Source: Gorillibacterium timonense
Lineage (GTDB): Bacteria; Bacillota; Bacilli; Paenibacillales; NBRC-103111
Reading direction: 5' to 3'
Assembly: GCF_001457415.1 (NCBI RefSeq)
Contig: NZ_LN881723.1
Span: 529,246 to 593,245, forward strand
DNA: 64,000 nt
Numbering within the stretch: the first letter of the stretch is position 1; every line of letters begins with the position of its first letter. The notes beneath the pieces are model-generated. The model saw only the letters and a program-made list of their open reading frames with translations, was not told the origin of the DNA and made no database searches. Below, one piece after another: positions 23,865 through 33,149 of this stretch. The translations under genes and the position numbers were made by a program.

Positions 23865-23937
23865 AAGACAGCGACTGCATCGGCCTAGAGCGTGTTTGAA
23901 AACACACTCTCTAAGCCATGAATGCAGTCGCTGTCTT
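23865..23937. terminator. Long-stem terminator between convergent GH36 and permease genes
   Basis: AAGACAGCGACTGCAT (23865-23880) and ATGCAGTCGCTGTCTT (23922-23937) form a perfect 16-bp stem, with an inner hairpin GTGTTT/AAACAC. It serves the plus-strand GH36 gene and may also stop transcripts of the minus-strand permease. Confidence 0.75.
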
Positions 23938-24027
23938 CTTTCATATCGGGTTAGGCTGCCGTCCATCTCCTGCAAATCATCACCTTCTCAGATTTGCAGC
24001 TATATACAACGCACTACCTTTCGACAC

Positions 24028-25380
24028 CTAATCCACGGCAGCAACCTTATACTCCGCGGCGACGGAATGTCTGCCTTTTACAGCATAGTAGAGGAACGCA
24101 ACGGCGTAGACGAGCACGACCACCGCCCACAACGGAACATCCACACCTAGAATCGGCAGTACCTTCACCAGCATGCTGTACCTCACGACGCAGAAGAGGA
24201 ACAAGACGCCGAGAACGAGAGCGATCGCGGGGATCACCGGGTACAACACACGGAACGGGCGATCCAAGCGGGGCTCCCGAATCCGCAGAATGAAGAGGGA
24301 GATCATACTCAGACAATACATGAGCACGGCACCGAAAACAGCAAGCTCGATCAGAGCGCTGGCAAACGCCGCCGAGCCTGCGCAGATGACCCCGATAGCA
24401 CCGGGAATGACCAGCCCCCATACCGGGACCCCTTTGCGGTTCAGCCTGGATAAAAATTTCGGGAAGTACCCGTCGCGAGCAAGGGCGTACGTCTGCCGGG
24501 AGTACCCGATGATAATGCCGTGCAGGCTAGCGATTAGTCCGACGAGACCGATCAGCGTGACCGCAACAACGATCCAGCTTCCTTCTCCGTAGACATTGCT
24601 GAGTGCTTGCGGCAGCGGATAATCGGCGGGCTTGCCCTCGCCACCGCCCAGCCCCGCAGTGACCAGGAGGGTCAGAACGGTAGCCGCCGCAAGGGTCAGA
24701 ATACCAGATATGAAGCCTCGCGGAATGTCCCGTTGCGGGTTCTCCACTTCTTCAGCGGCCATCGCTCCACCTTCGATCGCCAAGAAGAACCATATGGCAA
24801 AAGGAACCGCCGCCAACACCCCACTGAGCGCTACAGGGGACGCCTCCGCTGGGATCAGGTTTTCCAGCTCCACATGCGGCAAGCCCGCTCCATAGAACAG
24901 GGCCAACCCGACAAGAGCGATAATCGTCGCAATCAATTCGATCAAGGCAGCCCCCTTGATGCCGACCATGTTGATCAGAATAAACAGGACAAAGATTGCG
25001 GTGGTGATCAGAACCGGACTGACCGATGGAATCAGAAAATGAATGTATGCCCCTGTGGATACCGCGATGGCCGGTGGAGCAAAGACAAATTCCATCAGAC
25101 AGGCAATGCCGGTGATGTACCCGGCGAACGGCCCCATCGCTCTTGAGGCGTAAGCCGTCGGTCCTCCAGCATTCGGGATAGAGGTAGACAGCTCGGCATA
25201 GCTGAAGATGAAACAAGCAAAAAACACTGTCACGAGCAGAGCTGCGATCGACATGCCGACCACTCCCCCCTCGCTGAATCCGTAATTCCAGCCAAAATAT
25301 TGCCCCGAAATCACCATTCCAACCGCGATCGCCCAAAGATGGATCGGTTTAAGCGTTTTGTGCAAGACTTTGTTTTCCAT
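24028..25380 (-). CDS. eat: Ethanolamine permease (APC superfamily)
   Basis: 450 residues with about twelve membrane segments. The start LHKTLKPIHLWAIAVGMVIS, GQYFGWNYGFSEGGVVGM and PNAGGPTAYASRAMGPFAGY mark the ethanolamine permease branch of amino acid/polyamine transporters. It would bring ethanolamine into the cytoplasm for the lyase encoded just upstream. It is the last gene of the eut group, 157 bases after eutC, with GAGGAGAGG before the ATG. The 157-bp gap was searched for a second ANTAR element without success. Confidence 0.88.
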   Translation of the reverse strand: MENKVLHKTLKPIHLWAIAVGMVISGQYFGWNYGFSEGGVVGMSIAALLVTVFFACFIFSYAELSTSIPNAGGPTAYASRAMGPFAGYITGIACLMEFVFAPPAIAVSTGAYIHFLIPSVSPVLITTAIFVLFILINMVGIKGAALIELIATIIALVGLALFYGAGLPHVELENLIPAEASPVALSGVLAAVPFAIWFFLAIEGGAMAAEEVENPQRDIPRGFISGILTLAAATVLTLLVTAGLGGGEGKPADYPLPQALSNVYGEGSWIVVAVTLIGLVGLIASLHGIIIGYSRQTYALARDGYFPKFLSRLNRKGVPVWGLVIPGAIGVICAGSAAFASALIELAVFGAVLMYCLSMISLFILRIREPRLDRPFRVLYPVIPAIALVLGVLFLFCVVRYSMLVKVLPILGVDVPLWAVVVLVYAVAFLYYAVKGRHSVAAEYKVAAVD

Positions 25381-25537
25381 CGGATACGTCCTCTCCTCGT
25401 CCTCATATAGTTACCTCGAAAGGAAGGTACTCCAGCTCAAGCGGACACGGTGTCTACAACCTGCTATGCCGCAGACGGATAGCTTCTTCAGCTCACAACT
25501 CCATTTACCGAACCTTCTCTTATGTCATTGATGCCGA

Positions 25538-26260
25538 TCAAACGATCAGCTTTACGCCACTCGCCTGCTGCTCCACCATCTTCCGCAGCAGAGTACCGAT
25601 ATGGGCTCCTGCCTCAATCGGAGGCGTTCCGCTCGCATGGATGTTGGAGATGACCATCCGATCGGAGTCCTTTCGGCCCGGAGCTGGACGGTAGCACATA
25701 TAAGCGCTCATGGAAGAAGCTGTCACGAGCCCGGGGCGCTCCCCGATGAGCAGAACGAGCACCTCGGGAGCAAGCACTCGACCGATGTCATCCATAACCC
25801 CTACTCTTCCTCCCTTGACAAAAAAGGGCGTCCCCTCCTGCAGTCCGTTCGCAGCCAAAGAATCGCGAAGGGCCGGCAGCACGTCAGCTAGATTGTCATC
25901 GATGGCTTTTGCACTCAGACCATCCGAGACGACGATCTGTACCTGGGGCCTGTGGATACAGCGCTCCCCCAGCTCCTTCTCGCTTGCCTCGGTCAGCACT
26001 CGCCCGCTATCGGGAACCAACAGATAATGCTCCTTGTCCCGATATCGGGTTTCGACGGTAAACAAGTCGAACTCAGCGAGCGTCTCCTCCTTCACCACCC
26101 CGTATACCGCATCGACCGCCTCCGCGTGATCCAGGCGCAGCTTGAGCATTTCCCTCGTCAACGGCCGCGTCCCCGTTCGCCCTACGTCTAGCCGAGCAGG
26201 CGTATCCTGCATCCATTCCCGAAAACGATCCTCGCCCGCCATAGTGTCGTGTTCCCTCAT
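25538..26260 (-). CDS. eutC: Ethanolamine ammonia-lyase small subunit
   Basis: 240 residues. EutC forms the adenosylcobalamin-binding interface of ethanolamine ammonia-lyase with EutB, making acetaldehyde and ammonia. Conserved blocks: RTGTRPLTREMLKLRLDHAEA, VVSDGLSAKAID, RPGLVTASSMSAYMCYRP and NIHASGTPPIEAGAHI near the C-terminus. The start at 26260 is set by AGGAGGAGGG about seven bases upstream. It lies 54 bases after eutB. Confidence 0.92.
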   Translation of the reverse strand: MREHDTMAGEDRFREWMQDTPARLDVGRTGTRPLTREMLKLRLDHAEAVDAVYGVVKEETLAEFDLFTVETRYRDKEHYLLVPDSGRVLTEASEKELGERCIHRPQVQIVVSDGLSAKAIDDNLADVLPALRDSLAANGLQEGTPFFVKGGRVGVMDDIGRVLAPEVLVLLIGERPGLVTASSMSAYMCYRPAPGRKDSDRMVISNIHASGTPPIEAGAHIGTLLRKMVEQQASGVKLIV

Positions 26261-26314
26261 CTCGCTCCCTCCTCCTTGCCAGCACTCTGACATGCTTAAG
26301 ATCTACCGTGTTCT

Positions 26315-27679
26315 TTAATAAAGAAACCGCCTTGCATCTCCAGCCGCCTTGGTCAGCCTTCCGTCCTGCATGATCCCAATCTCCCCAAGCCAAGCTTCAA
26401 ATTCCGGTGCCGGACGTTTCCCCAGCGTTTCGCGGATAGAGGCAATATCGTGATAGCTCGCCGACTGGTAATTCAGCATACAGTCATCCGCCATCGGCAC
26501 CCCGATGACGAAGTTGACTCCTGCCGCTGCCAGCAAGATCCCAAGGTTCTCCATATCGTTCTGGTCTGCTTTCATGTGATTCGTGTAGCAGATATCGACA
26601 CCCATCGGAAGCCCGTGCAGCTTCCCCATAAAATGATCCTCCAGTCCGGCGCGGATGACCTGCTTGCTGTCATAGAGATACTCCGGACCAATAAAGCCGA
26701 CCACCGTGTTCACAATGAACGGATTGAACCGGCGGGCAAGCCCGTAGCAGCGCGCTTCCAGCGTCAGCTGATCGATGCCGAAATGAGCATTCGAGGACAG
26801 CTCCGACCCTTGCCCGGTTTCAAAATACCAGCGATTCGGCCCAGGAGCGGTTCCCTTCTCCTGAATCAAGGCGTCCGCTTCCAGGAGCAGAGCCAGATCG
26901 ATGCCGAAGCCCTTGTTTCCTTCCTCGGTGCCAGCCAGGCTTTGAAACAACAGATCCGCCGGCGCACCCTCTCGGACGGCACGCATCTGTGTCGTGACAT
27001 GAGCCAGCACGCAATTTTGGGTTGGAATGCTCCAGTGGGTGATGACGTCCTGAGTGGCGTGCAGGAGCGCCTTCATCGATTCGGTCGTATCGCTGACGGG
27101 GTTGATTCCGATGACGGCGTCCCCTATGCCATAAGCGAGCGCTTCAAACAGCGAGGCCTTCATTCCGATGACATGATCGGCCGGGTGGTTCGGCTGCGCC
27201 CGGGAAGCGAGAGTTCCTCGGTACCCGATCGAAGTTCGGCAAGTCGTGATCACCTCCATCTTCGATGCAGCTTGAATGAGGTCGAGATTCGACATGAGCT
27301 TGCACAAAGCCGCGATCATTTCACTCGTCATTCCCCGGCCAAGCCGAAGCAGCTCGCTTCCCGTCGTCTCCGTTCGCAGGATGTGCTCCCGCAGCTCCGC
27401 TACTGACCAGCCACGAATCGAGGAGAACACCACTTCATCAATTCCCTCTTCGATTACCCGCGACACCTCATCGATCTCCGGGGGAAGTGGCGACCCGCTC
27501 CGGATCTCGGACAGGAGGCAGTCCGCCAGCAATGATTTGGCCGCGATTCTCTCCGTCATATCCTCTGCGGAGATTCCGGCCAGGCTGTCTCCAGACTTCT
27601 CTTCATTCGCCTTGGCCAGCAACTCCTTTAAATCCCGGAATCGATAGTCCCTTCCTCTCAATGCCGTATGAAGTTTCAT
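26315..27679 (-). CDS. eutB: Ethanolamine ammonia-lyase large subunit
   Basis: 454 residues, the full catalytic subunit. Signature segments include GYRGTLASRAQPNHPADH, GINPVSDTTESMKALLH, PTQNCVLAHVTTQM, LCYTNH-type VDICYTNHMKADQNDMENL and PMADDCMLNYQSASYHD. With EutC it converts ethanolamine to acetaldehyde and ammonia using adenosylcobalamin. A GAGAGGGGA ribosome site lies just before the ATG. It follows eutA by 63 bases. No shell-protein genes are near, so the acetaldehyde is released into the cytosol. Confidence 0.95.
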   Translation of the reverse strand: MKLHTALRGRDYRFRDLKELLAKANEEKSGDSLAGISAEDMTERIAAKSLLADCLLSEIRSGSPLPPEIDEVSRVIEEGIDEVVFSSIRGWSVAELREHILRTETTGSELLRLGRGMTSEMIAALCKLMSNLDLIQAASKMEVITTCRTSIGYRGTLASRAQPNHPADHVIGMKASLFEALAYGIGDAVIGINPVSDTTESMKALLHATQDVITHWSIPTQNCVLAHVTTQMRAVREGAPADLLFQSLAGTEEGNKGFGIDLALLLEADALIQEKGTAPGPNRWYFETGQGSELSSNAHFGIDQLTLEARCYGLARRFNPFIVNTVVGFIGPEYLYDSKQVIRAGLEDHFMGKLHGLPMGVDICYTNHMKADQNDMENLGILLAAAGVNFVIGVPMADDCMLNYQSASYHDIASIRETLGKRPAPEFEAWLGEIGIMQDGRLTKAAGDARRFLY

Positions 27680-27742
27680 GCCTTCCCCTCTCTCCTAAAA
27701 GCACAGGATGTTTACAGCTCTGATGCGAAATAAGTAGAGTTC

Positions 27743-29215
27743 TCACTCCTGAAAAAGGAGGCTTTTGATCACGACCGGGATGACATCCTCCTTGATCGGC
27801 TCTCCTACATCCAGATAATCTCCCTCTTGAGGAACCAACTGATCGAGGCAAATCAGCCTGTGTCTTTGCGGTTCTTTCAGCTTGATGAGCAAAAGGTGAC
27901 CGAGTGCTTTCGCCATATCGCTCTCACAAATGAGCAGCATGGCTCGATCCCTCAGCATCGGCAACGCATAGGCTTCTGCCAAGCCCTCCGCGATGCGCTG
28001 CAACCGCCTATACGAACAGGCTCCCGACGACCGCAGACAGAGAGCAAAAGGCGGATCAGATCCAGCTTCAGCATAGATCGAGACGCCCTGGGCAACCGTT
28101 CCACCCAGCGCCTCCTTCAGTGTCCGTACATCATCCGCCCCAACTTCCGCCTCAGGAGGCAATTCGCAGATGACGACCGGAATGTTGCGCAGCGGCAGCA
28201 GCCCGGGACTGTAATACATCGTCGCTCCGCTCACCTCTGTCGTCTGCGTCCCTGCCCCGATGACAGTAGCCCGGACTGACTGCTCCGCAACGCGTACCGG
28301 CACCGGCCATTCCTTCCCAATCCTCGCCAACACAGCGGCCAGGAGCGGGCCGATGTCGCCATACTTGGCAGTCGCCTGTACGCTCTCGGGAGGGGGAGCC
28401 TCCATCAAACGGCCAACACCGCCGGATATCCAAATTTCATCTGGCTGCGGCAGATTCTGAACCGAGGCACCCACGATGAGCGGCTCTGCACGTACAAGCG
28501 CATCCGAAGTGCCGCACACCGAAAGCAAAAGAGTGGTCGCTAGCGTTCGGCAAAGGTCGTCCAGCTCCTCAAAACGGACGGAATCCCCCAGTCCAGGAAG
28601 CTTCTTCCCCGTTCCTCCCGCCCACTTCCGAATAGCGGGGGAGATATACTGCACCCGGCCTTCCTCATCCACTCGAACGAGCCGCCCGCCAATATGGAAG
28701 GTCGCGGTAGCAACGAGTCTTCCTCTCCGAAAGTAGGCCGTATTGGCCGTTCCTCCGCCTATGTCGACGTTGGCGATCAGCCCCTCGGTCTCCAGCGAGC
28801 GTCGCTCCGCCCCAGAGCCTTTGCCAGCCAGCAGCGATTCCAAATCCGCCCCTGCGGTTGCAACGACAAATTGCCCCGCATGGAGAGCGAGGGCATGAGC
28901 AAGCCCTTCGGCATTCGACTTAGAGGCCGTCTCTCCTGTCAGAATGATCGCTCCTGTCTGCACCATCTCCGGCAACAGCCCTGCTCTCGCATACTCCTCT
29001 CCCAACAAACGAACAACTGCCGGAACATCGATCTCGTCATCTCCAAGAAGCGGAGTCGAATAGATCGGGCTCTCATAGTCGATCGCCCGTTTCGTAATCT
29101 CATAACGAGGAAGTGCAAAGCCTCCCGAGGTGCGTGTCAGCGTGAGCTTCGACAAAATCCACTTTGTGGTGCTTGTGCCAAGGTCAATGCCTACACTCGT
29201 CAGCGTTTCCTCCAC
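27743..29215 (-). CDS. eutA: Ethanolamine ammonia-lyase reactivating factor
   Basis: 490 residues with the EutA actin/Hsp70-like fold: N-terminal SVGIDLGTSTTKWILSKL, NVDIGGGTANTAYFRRG and TVIGAGTQTTEVSGATMYYS. EutA exchanges damaged cobalamin from the lyase in an ATP-dependent way. GTG 29215 is preceded by GAGGAGGAG at seven bases. The 129-base leader between eutV and eutA carries an ANTAR-type dual hairpin, so this gene and those downstream are probably controlled by antitermination. Confidence 0.92.
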   Translation of the reverse strand: MEETLTSVGIDLGTSTTKWILSKLTLTRTSGGFALPRYEITKRAIDYESPIYSTPLLGDDEIDVPAVVRLLGEEYARAGLLPEMVQTGAIILTGETASKSNAEGLAHALALHAGQFVVATAGADLESLLAGKGSGAERRSLETEGLIANVDIGGGTANTAYFRRGRLVATATFHIGGRLVRVDEEGRVQYISPAIRKWAGGTGKKLPGLGDSVRFEELDDLCRTLATTLLLSVCGTSDALVRAEPLIVGASVQNLPQPDEIWISGGVGRLMEAPPPESVQATAKYGDIGPLLAAVLARIGKEWPVPVRVAEQSVRATVIGAGTQTTEVSGATMYYSPGLLPLRNIPVVICELPPEAEVGADDVRTLKEALGGTVAQGVSIYAEAGSDPPFALCLRSSGACSYRRLQRIAEGLAEAYALPMLRDRAMLLICESDMAKALGHLLLIKLKEPQRHRLICLDQLVPQEGDYLDVGEPIKEDVIPVVIKSLLFQE

Positions 29216-29271
29216 TCGCTTCTCCTCCTCTCTGTCGTTGAATACAGAAAGACGCCTTGAACCGACAGACC

Positions 29272-29326
29272 AAGCGCACCCAACGGGCGAGCTCCTGCTC
29301 TATCAGATCAAAGCGTCGTTGCTTTG
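29272..29326 (-). ncRNA. ANTAR-type dual hairpin and overlapping terminator-like stem in the eutA leader
   Basis: On the minus strand CAAAGC-AACGAC-GCTTTG (29326-29309) is a six-pair stem with hexaloop having A at position 1 and G at 4, the EutV recognition rule. One base later TCTG-ATAGAG-CAGG (29307-29294) has a weaker stem and a loop again with A1 and G4. GAGCTCGCCC (29294-29285) then pairs with GGGTGCGCTT (29281-29272) and touches the second hairpin. No strong T-run follows this last stem, so the terminator role is less sure than the ANTAR pair. Confidence 0.6.
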
Positions 29327-29344
29327 TCTTTGCTATTCACTTCC

Positions 29345-29926
29345 TTAGACAATCCCATTCTCAAAATCCATGATGACGGCTTCCGCCGTTTTTACCAGGC
29401 TGGTTCGTTCATACATGCTCCGGCCGCGAAGCCTCGCATAGGCTTCTGCTTCATCAAGGCGACATCGACTCATCAAGATTCCTTTGGCCCTGTCGATGAT
29501 CTTGCGCTCCTCCATCTTTCCCTTCAGCCTGGCCACGTCGCCTTCCAGCTCACGCAGCTTGCGACGCTGCTCAAAGCCGATCTCCACACTCATCAGGAGT
29601 CCGCCTTCCGTGAATGGCTTTGTGACATACCCCGAAGCCCCCGCCTCTCTGGCGCTCACGCACCACTCCTTGCGGTAATGAGCAGTCAGCAGGATGATCA
29701 CCGGATCGTACCATTTGCGAATCTGCCGCGATGCCTGAAGTCCATTCAGCTTGGGCATATGGACATCCATGATGACTAACTCCGGTCGATGCTCATAAGC
29801 AAGCCGTAACGCTTCATCACCGTTTCTGGCTTCCAGAACGCCCCCATAATCCGCCTTAAGAAGAATCTCCTTCACATCCAAGCGAATAATCGGTTCATCA
29901 TCGACAACCATCGCCGGAACACCCAT
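29345..29926 (-). CDS. eutV: EutV-type response regulator with ANTAR RNA-binding domain
   Basis: 193 residues. Receiver domain (residues 1-120: VVDDEPIIRLDVKEIL, phosphoacceptor in PELVIMDVHMPKLNG, then LLTAHYRKEW and GYVTKPF), followed by a coiled segment and a C-terminal ANTAR domain (KIIDRAKGILMSRCRLDEAEAYARLR split as DRAKGILMSRCRLDEAEAY). Phosphorylated EutV dimers bind paired hexaloop hairpins and prevent termination. It overlaps the end of eutW by 29 bases, as a cognate pair. Confidence 0.92.
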   Translation of the reverse strand: MGVPAMVVDDEPIIRLDVKEILLKADYGGVLEARNGDEALRLAYEHRPELVIMDVHMPKLNGLQASRQIRKWYDPVIILLTAHYRKEWCVSAREAGASGYVTKPFTEGGLLMSVEIGFEQRRKLRELEGDVARLKGKMEERKIIDRAKGILMSRCRLDEAEAYARLRGRSMYERTSLVKTAEAVIMDFENGIV

Positions 29927-31334
29927 CCAACTCCAGCTCCTTAAGCGGAAATGTGAGCGTTAAGCTCAGCATGCCGGGAGAAAGCTCGTGCCAAACCTTC
30001 CCTTCGAGTGTTTCCTCTGCCAGCAGCCTGATCAAAGTGAAGCCGAGCGATCCCGTTCCTTCAACAGAGGAGCTTTGATCGCGATCCCCGATGTCTCCAG
30101 TCACGAAAGTGGAAGCTGGAGCGAGGAACCGCTCCTCCCAAATCAACTCGCCTATCTGCTCGACCTCTCGAAAAATGACGGTGATGGCTCCGTTGCCATC
30201 CCGGTGCTTCACGGTGTTTTGCAAAAGCTCGTTCACAATCAAGGCGAGGGAAGCAAAAGGCTTTGCTTCCATGAATACCTCCGATACCTCCAGTTGAAGA
30301 GCCAGCGAATGATCCGGTGCCAGCATAGCTTCCGACACTTCCGTCAGAAGCTCACTTATCAAGCGGCCCGCCTCCACCCGCCCTGACCCTTCTTTAGAGA
30401 GGAAGCGATGAATGCTCGCAACCCCTTCGATCCGATGCAGACTCTCTTCAAGAGCGGCTGATACATTCGGGTCTTGCTGACGCCGCTGCTGCAGCCTGAG
30501 CATACTGATGATGGTCTGCATCTGGTTCTCGACTCGATGTCGGATTTCCTGAAGGCCGATGGATTTGGCGCGGAGCTCCCGTTCCTTATCCACGACATCC
30601 GTTCGATCACGCAGCAGCACAACATTCGCTGCCAGCTTCCCCTTACGCTCCAGCTTAACCAATCTTCGGGTATATACCCTTGAGCCGAACCTCAGCTCTT
30701 CCTCCTGTTCGGACAGATTTACAACGATCGCCCGATTGGACTCCAGAAGAGCTCTGCCCCGCTCATTCGCGTAGCGAATGGCTCCTTCATGGTCCACAAG
30801 CACGATGCCTTCCTCAAACAGATCGGGAATCCCGCTCATCGCGAGCGATTCTTCCAGCAGCACTTCCATCAGATAGGCATTGGATTGTTTAAGGGAAGCG
30901 ATGCACCGCTCTCGGTTTACCTGCTCGCTTATGTCTTGCTCTTGAATCAAAACGGCGATTACGCTTCCCGATGGACCGTGGATCGGAACGACCCGCTGAC
31001 GGATCGGCACATCCTCTTGGGACAATCCCCGCGCATCCGTTACCGGATGTCCCGTGCGAAATACTTCGAACACACCCGGCTCGTTCACCGGAAGGGCAAC
31101 TGCACCAACCACATTCTTTTGGTAGAGGGATGGCGACCAGGATGACCTGCCATGCGCGATAACAATGGCCACTTGATCGTCCTTGCCGAGACAATCGATG
31201 AACACATCGCCTTGGGCAAGATCAGCCATCGTGTCCAACTGGGACGCGAGTTGTTCCACCAGCGGAATATCATCCGCGGTCAAGCAGGTGAGCTCTTCAC
31301 ACATCACTCGAACGGAAGGGAGCTTTCGGCTCAT
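29898..31334 (-). CDS. eutW: EutW-type sensor histidine kinase
   Basis: 478 residues. N-terminal sensor region (about 1-160, H_kinase_N-like, LTCLTADDIPLVEQLASQ) then a PAS-like region (about 170-255) and the HisKA_2/HPK11 transmitter whose phosphoacceptor is in EIRHRVENQMQTIISML, with NELLQNTVKH as N box and GSLGFTLIRLLAEE as G box. No membrane segment is seen, consistent with cytoplasmic ethanolamine sensing known for EutW. It is the first gene of the eut group. The 323 bases upstream hold its presumed promoter (not clearly assignable) and an orphan terminator. Confidence 0.9.
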   Translation of the reverse strand: MSRKLPSVRVMCEELTCLTADDIPLVEQLASQLDTMADLAQGDVFIDCLGKDDQVAIVIAHGRSSWSPSLYQKNVVGAVALPVNEPGVFEVFRTGHPVTDARGLSQEDVPIRQRVVPIHGPSGSVIAVLIQEQDISEQVNRERCIASLKQSNAYLMEVLLEESLAMSGIPDLFEEGIVLVDHEGAIRYANERGRALLESNRAIVVNLSEQEEELRFGSRVYTRRLVKLERKGKLAANVVLLRDRTDVVDKERELRAKSIGLQEIRHRVENQMQTIISMLRLQQRRQQDPNVSAALEESLHRIEGVASIHRFLSKEGSGRVEAGRLISELLTEVSEAMLAPDHSLALQLEVSEVFMEAKPFASLALIVNELLQNTVKHRDGNGAITVIFREVEQIGELIWEERFLAPASTFVTGDIGDRDQSSSVEGTGSLGFTLIRLLAEETLEGKVWHELSPGMLSLTLTFPLKELELDGCSGDGCR

Positions 31335-31591
31335 AGCACCGCCTCACATGTTACATTTCATAACGCATAAGCATAATTTTTCCTCATTATAATATCAATC
31401 AGCAAATCGCGTCAATATACTTGACATCAGTATTAATGGGAATCGTAATGAATCCGTGTTCATGCAACGTCCGAGCCGGACGCTCCAACCAATAAGCCAG
31501 CCTAAGAGGATGATATCCGATCACCGCTGCACAGGAACTTCGTTGCATGCAATCTTTCGCGTATCACGTTCCTTGCGGTATTATAGCAAGA

Positions 31592-31640
31592 CCAGCGACT
31601 GCAGTCGGTCTAAAAACCGATTGCAGTCGCTGGTTTTTTT
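31592..31640 (+). terminator. Strong plus-oriented terminator without a plus-strand gene
   Basis: CCAGCGACTGCAGTCGGT (31592-31609) pairs with ACCGATTGCAGTCGCTGG (31616-31633) with two mismatches, followed by seven T residues. The neighbours on both sides are on the minus strand. The stem shares GCGACTGCA with the terminator at 23865-23937. On the minus strand it follows the MATE gene stop by 18 bases and could end that transcript, though without a T-run. Confidence 0.75.
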
Positions 31641-31657
31641 ACGTACAGTCATGCCGA

Positions 31658-33016
31658 TTAATGAGTCGCTTGTGCACTCTCGGGAGTCACCAGAGCATAA
31701 TTCTCCCACTTCCGGCTGCGCCAGCGGAAGTACATGATAACGGCGCGCGTCCACTCGTCCGCCGCGATGGCGAGCCAGACCCCGGCAAGGCCGAGGTTCA
31801 ATTGGAACACGAGCAGATAGCCGAGCGGCAAGCTCATCCCAACCATCGATAAAAGGCCCATCCACACCGGGAAGGAGGCGTCGCCCGCCGCGCGCATAGA
31901 GTTGATGATGACCATGTTGATCGCACGGCCCGTTTCCAGCAGGATACTCAAGAGAATGACCTGCGCGCCCATCTCGATGACAACCGAATCCTTCGTGAAG
32001 AGCCGCATGAACGACTCCCGAAACAGGATGGCTGCCCCCACCATGATCACAGTTCCGATGAGCGCAATCTTCACGCTTCCCCATACCCGTACATAGGCGT
32101 CATCCTTCCGGCCTGCCCCCACATAGCGGCCTACCATGATCGATGTCCCCATCGCCACCGCCATGGCGAACAGATAGATGAACTGCGACAGATTCGCCGC
32201 ATACTGGCGAGCCGCCATCGCCTCCGCACCGAGGAAGGTCACATAGAAGAGGAACGTCATCTGGCAAGCCTGGTAAATGATCTGCTCGAACGCAGACGGC
32301 AATCCGATCTTAACGATCTTGCTGATGCGCTCGCGTGAGAACTGCCAATAGTCCACAAACCGCGGCTTCCACTCCATCACGCGATAGAACAACCAGATGA
32401 AGACCAAGAGCGCCAGGAAACGGCTCAGCATCGTGGAGATTGCCGCTCCTTCCACGCCAAGCTCCGGGAAAAACCCATTTCCGAAGATCAGGAAGTAGTT
32501 CATGATGACGTGGAACACGTTCATCCCGAACGACACAAACATCGCTTCCTTGGTGTACCCGTGCACCCGAATGACGGCGGAGAAAGAGTTCAAGACCGCC
32601 TGAAGGAAGATCGCACTGCCCACAATGGCAAAATAGCTTTCCCCATACTGCAGAATCTCCCCGCTCACATTCATCGCTTGAAGCATGGAACTATGAAAGA
32701 AGAAAAAGACCACGCTGATCAAAAGCCCGACCAGCAGGTTCATGCTCACGGCGAGCGCGGAGATGCGGCCCGCCTCTTCCCGGTTTCTCGAACCAAGGTA
32801 TTGCGCCACCACAATGGAGGCTCCGTTGCCGATGACCTCCAGAATCAGAATAGCAATGGATAGAAACTGGTTTGCCGCACCCACGCCGGAAACGGCGTTG
32901 TCCGAAATTGCGCTAAGCATGAACGTATCTGCCATACCCAGCATCATGAAGAGGAACAGCTCCAGAAAGATCGGCCATGTCAGCCGAAAGAGCTTGAATT
33001 CGTTTGTTGAAGCCAC
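31658..33016 (-). CDS. MATE family efflux transporter
   Basis: 452 residues, about twelve membrane segments in two related halves. Motifs: WPIFLELFLFMMLGMADTFM near the start, VGAANQFLSIAILILEVIGNG and NALRAAGDA-type NSMRAAGDASFPVWMG in the second half. MATE pumps expel cationic drugs or metabolites using Na+ or H+. GTG 33016 is preferred because AGGTGGGA lies eight bases upstream; an ATG 19 codons earlier (33073) has no ribosome site and would add a highly basic tail. Monocistronic between two hairpins. Confidence 0.88.
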   Translation of the reverse strand: MASTNEFKLFRLTWPIFLELFLFMMLGMADTFMLSAISDNAVSGVGAANQFLSIAILILEVIGNGASIVVAQYLGSRNREEAGRISALAVSMNLLVGLLISVVFFFFHSSMLQAMNVSGEILQYGESYFAIVGSAIFLQAVLNSFSAVIRVHGYTKEAMFVSFGMNVFHVIMNYFLIFGNGFFPELGVEGAAISTMLSRFLALLVFIWLFYRVMEWKPRFVDYWQFSRERISKIVKIGLPSAFEQIIYQACQMTFLFYVTFLGAEAMAARQYAANLSQFIYLFAMAVAMGTSIMVGRYVGAGRKDDAYVRVWGSVKIALIGTVIMVGAAILFRESFMRLFTKDSVVIEMGAQVILLSILLETGRAINMVIINSMRAAGDASFPVWMGLLSMVGMSLPLGYLLVFQLNLGLAGVWLAIAADEWTRAVIMYFRWRSRKWENYALVTPESAQATH

Positions 33017-33149
33017 CCGGATGATCCCACCTGTCGAATGATGTCGCTTACGATACTTGGAGCATCGTATCATTGAAAGCGCCTCACATTCTACTGTTTT
33101 TTTGGCACATTTCTTATGCGATGTTGGCGTAAGGCGCGCCCTCTTCTAG

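Noticed and set aside
25381-25537. Second ANTAR element before the ethanolamine permease gene.
   Set aside because: Only AGCT-GAAGA-AGCT was found, with a five-base loop that lacks the A1/G4 rule.
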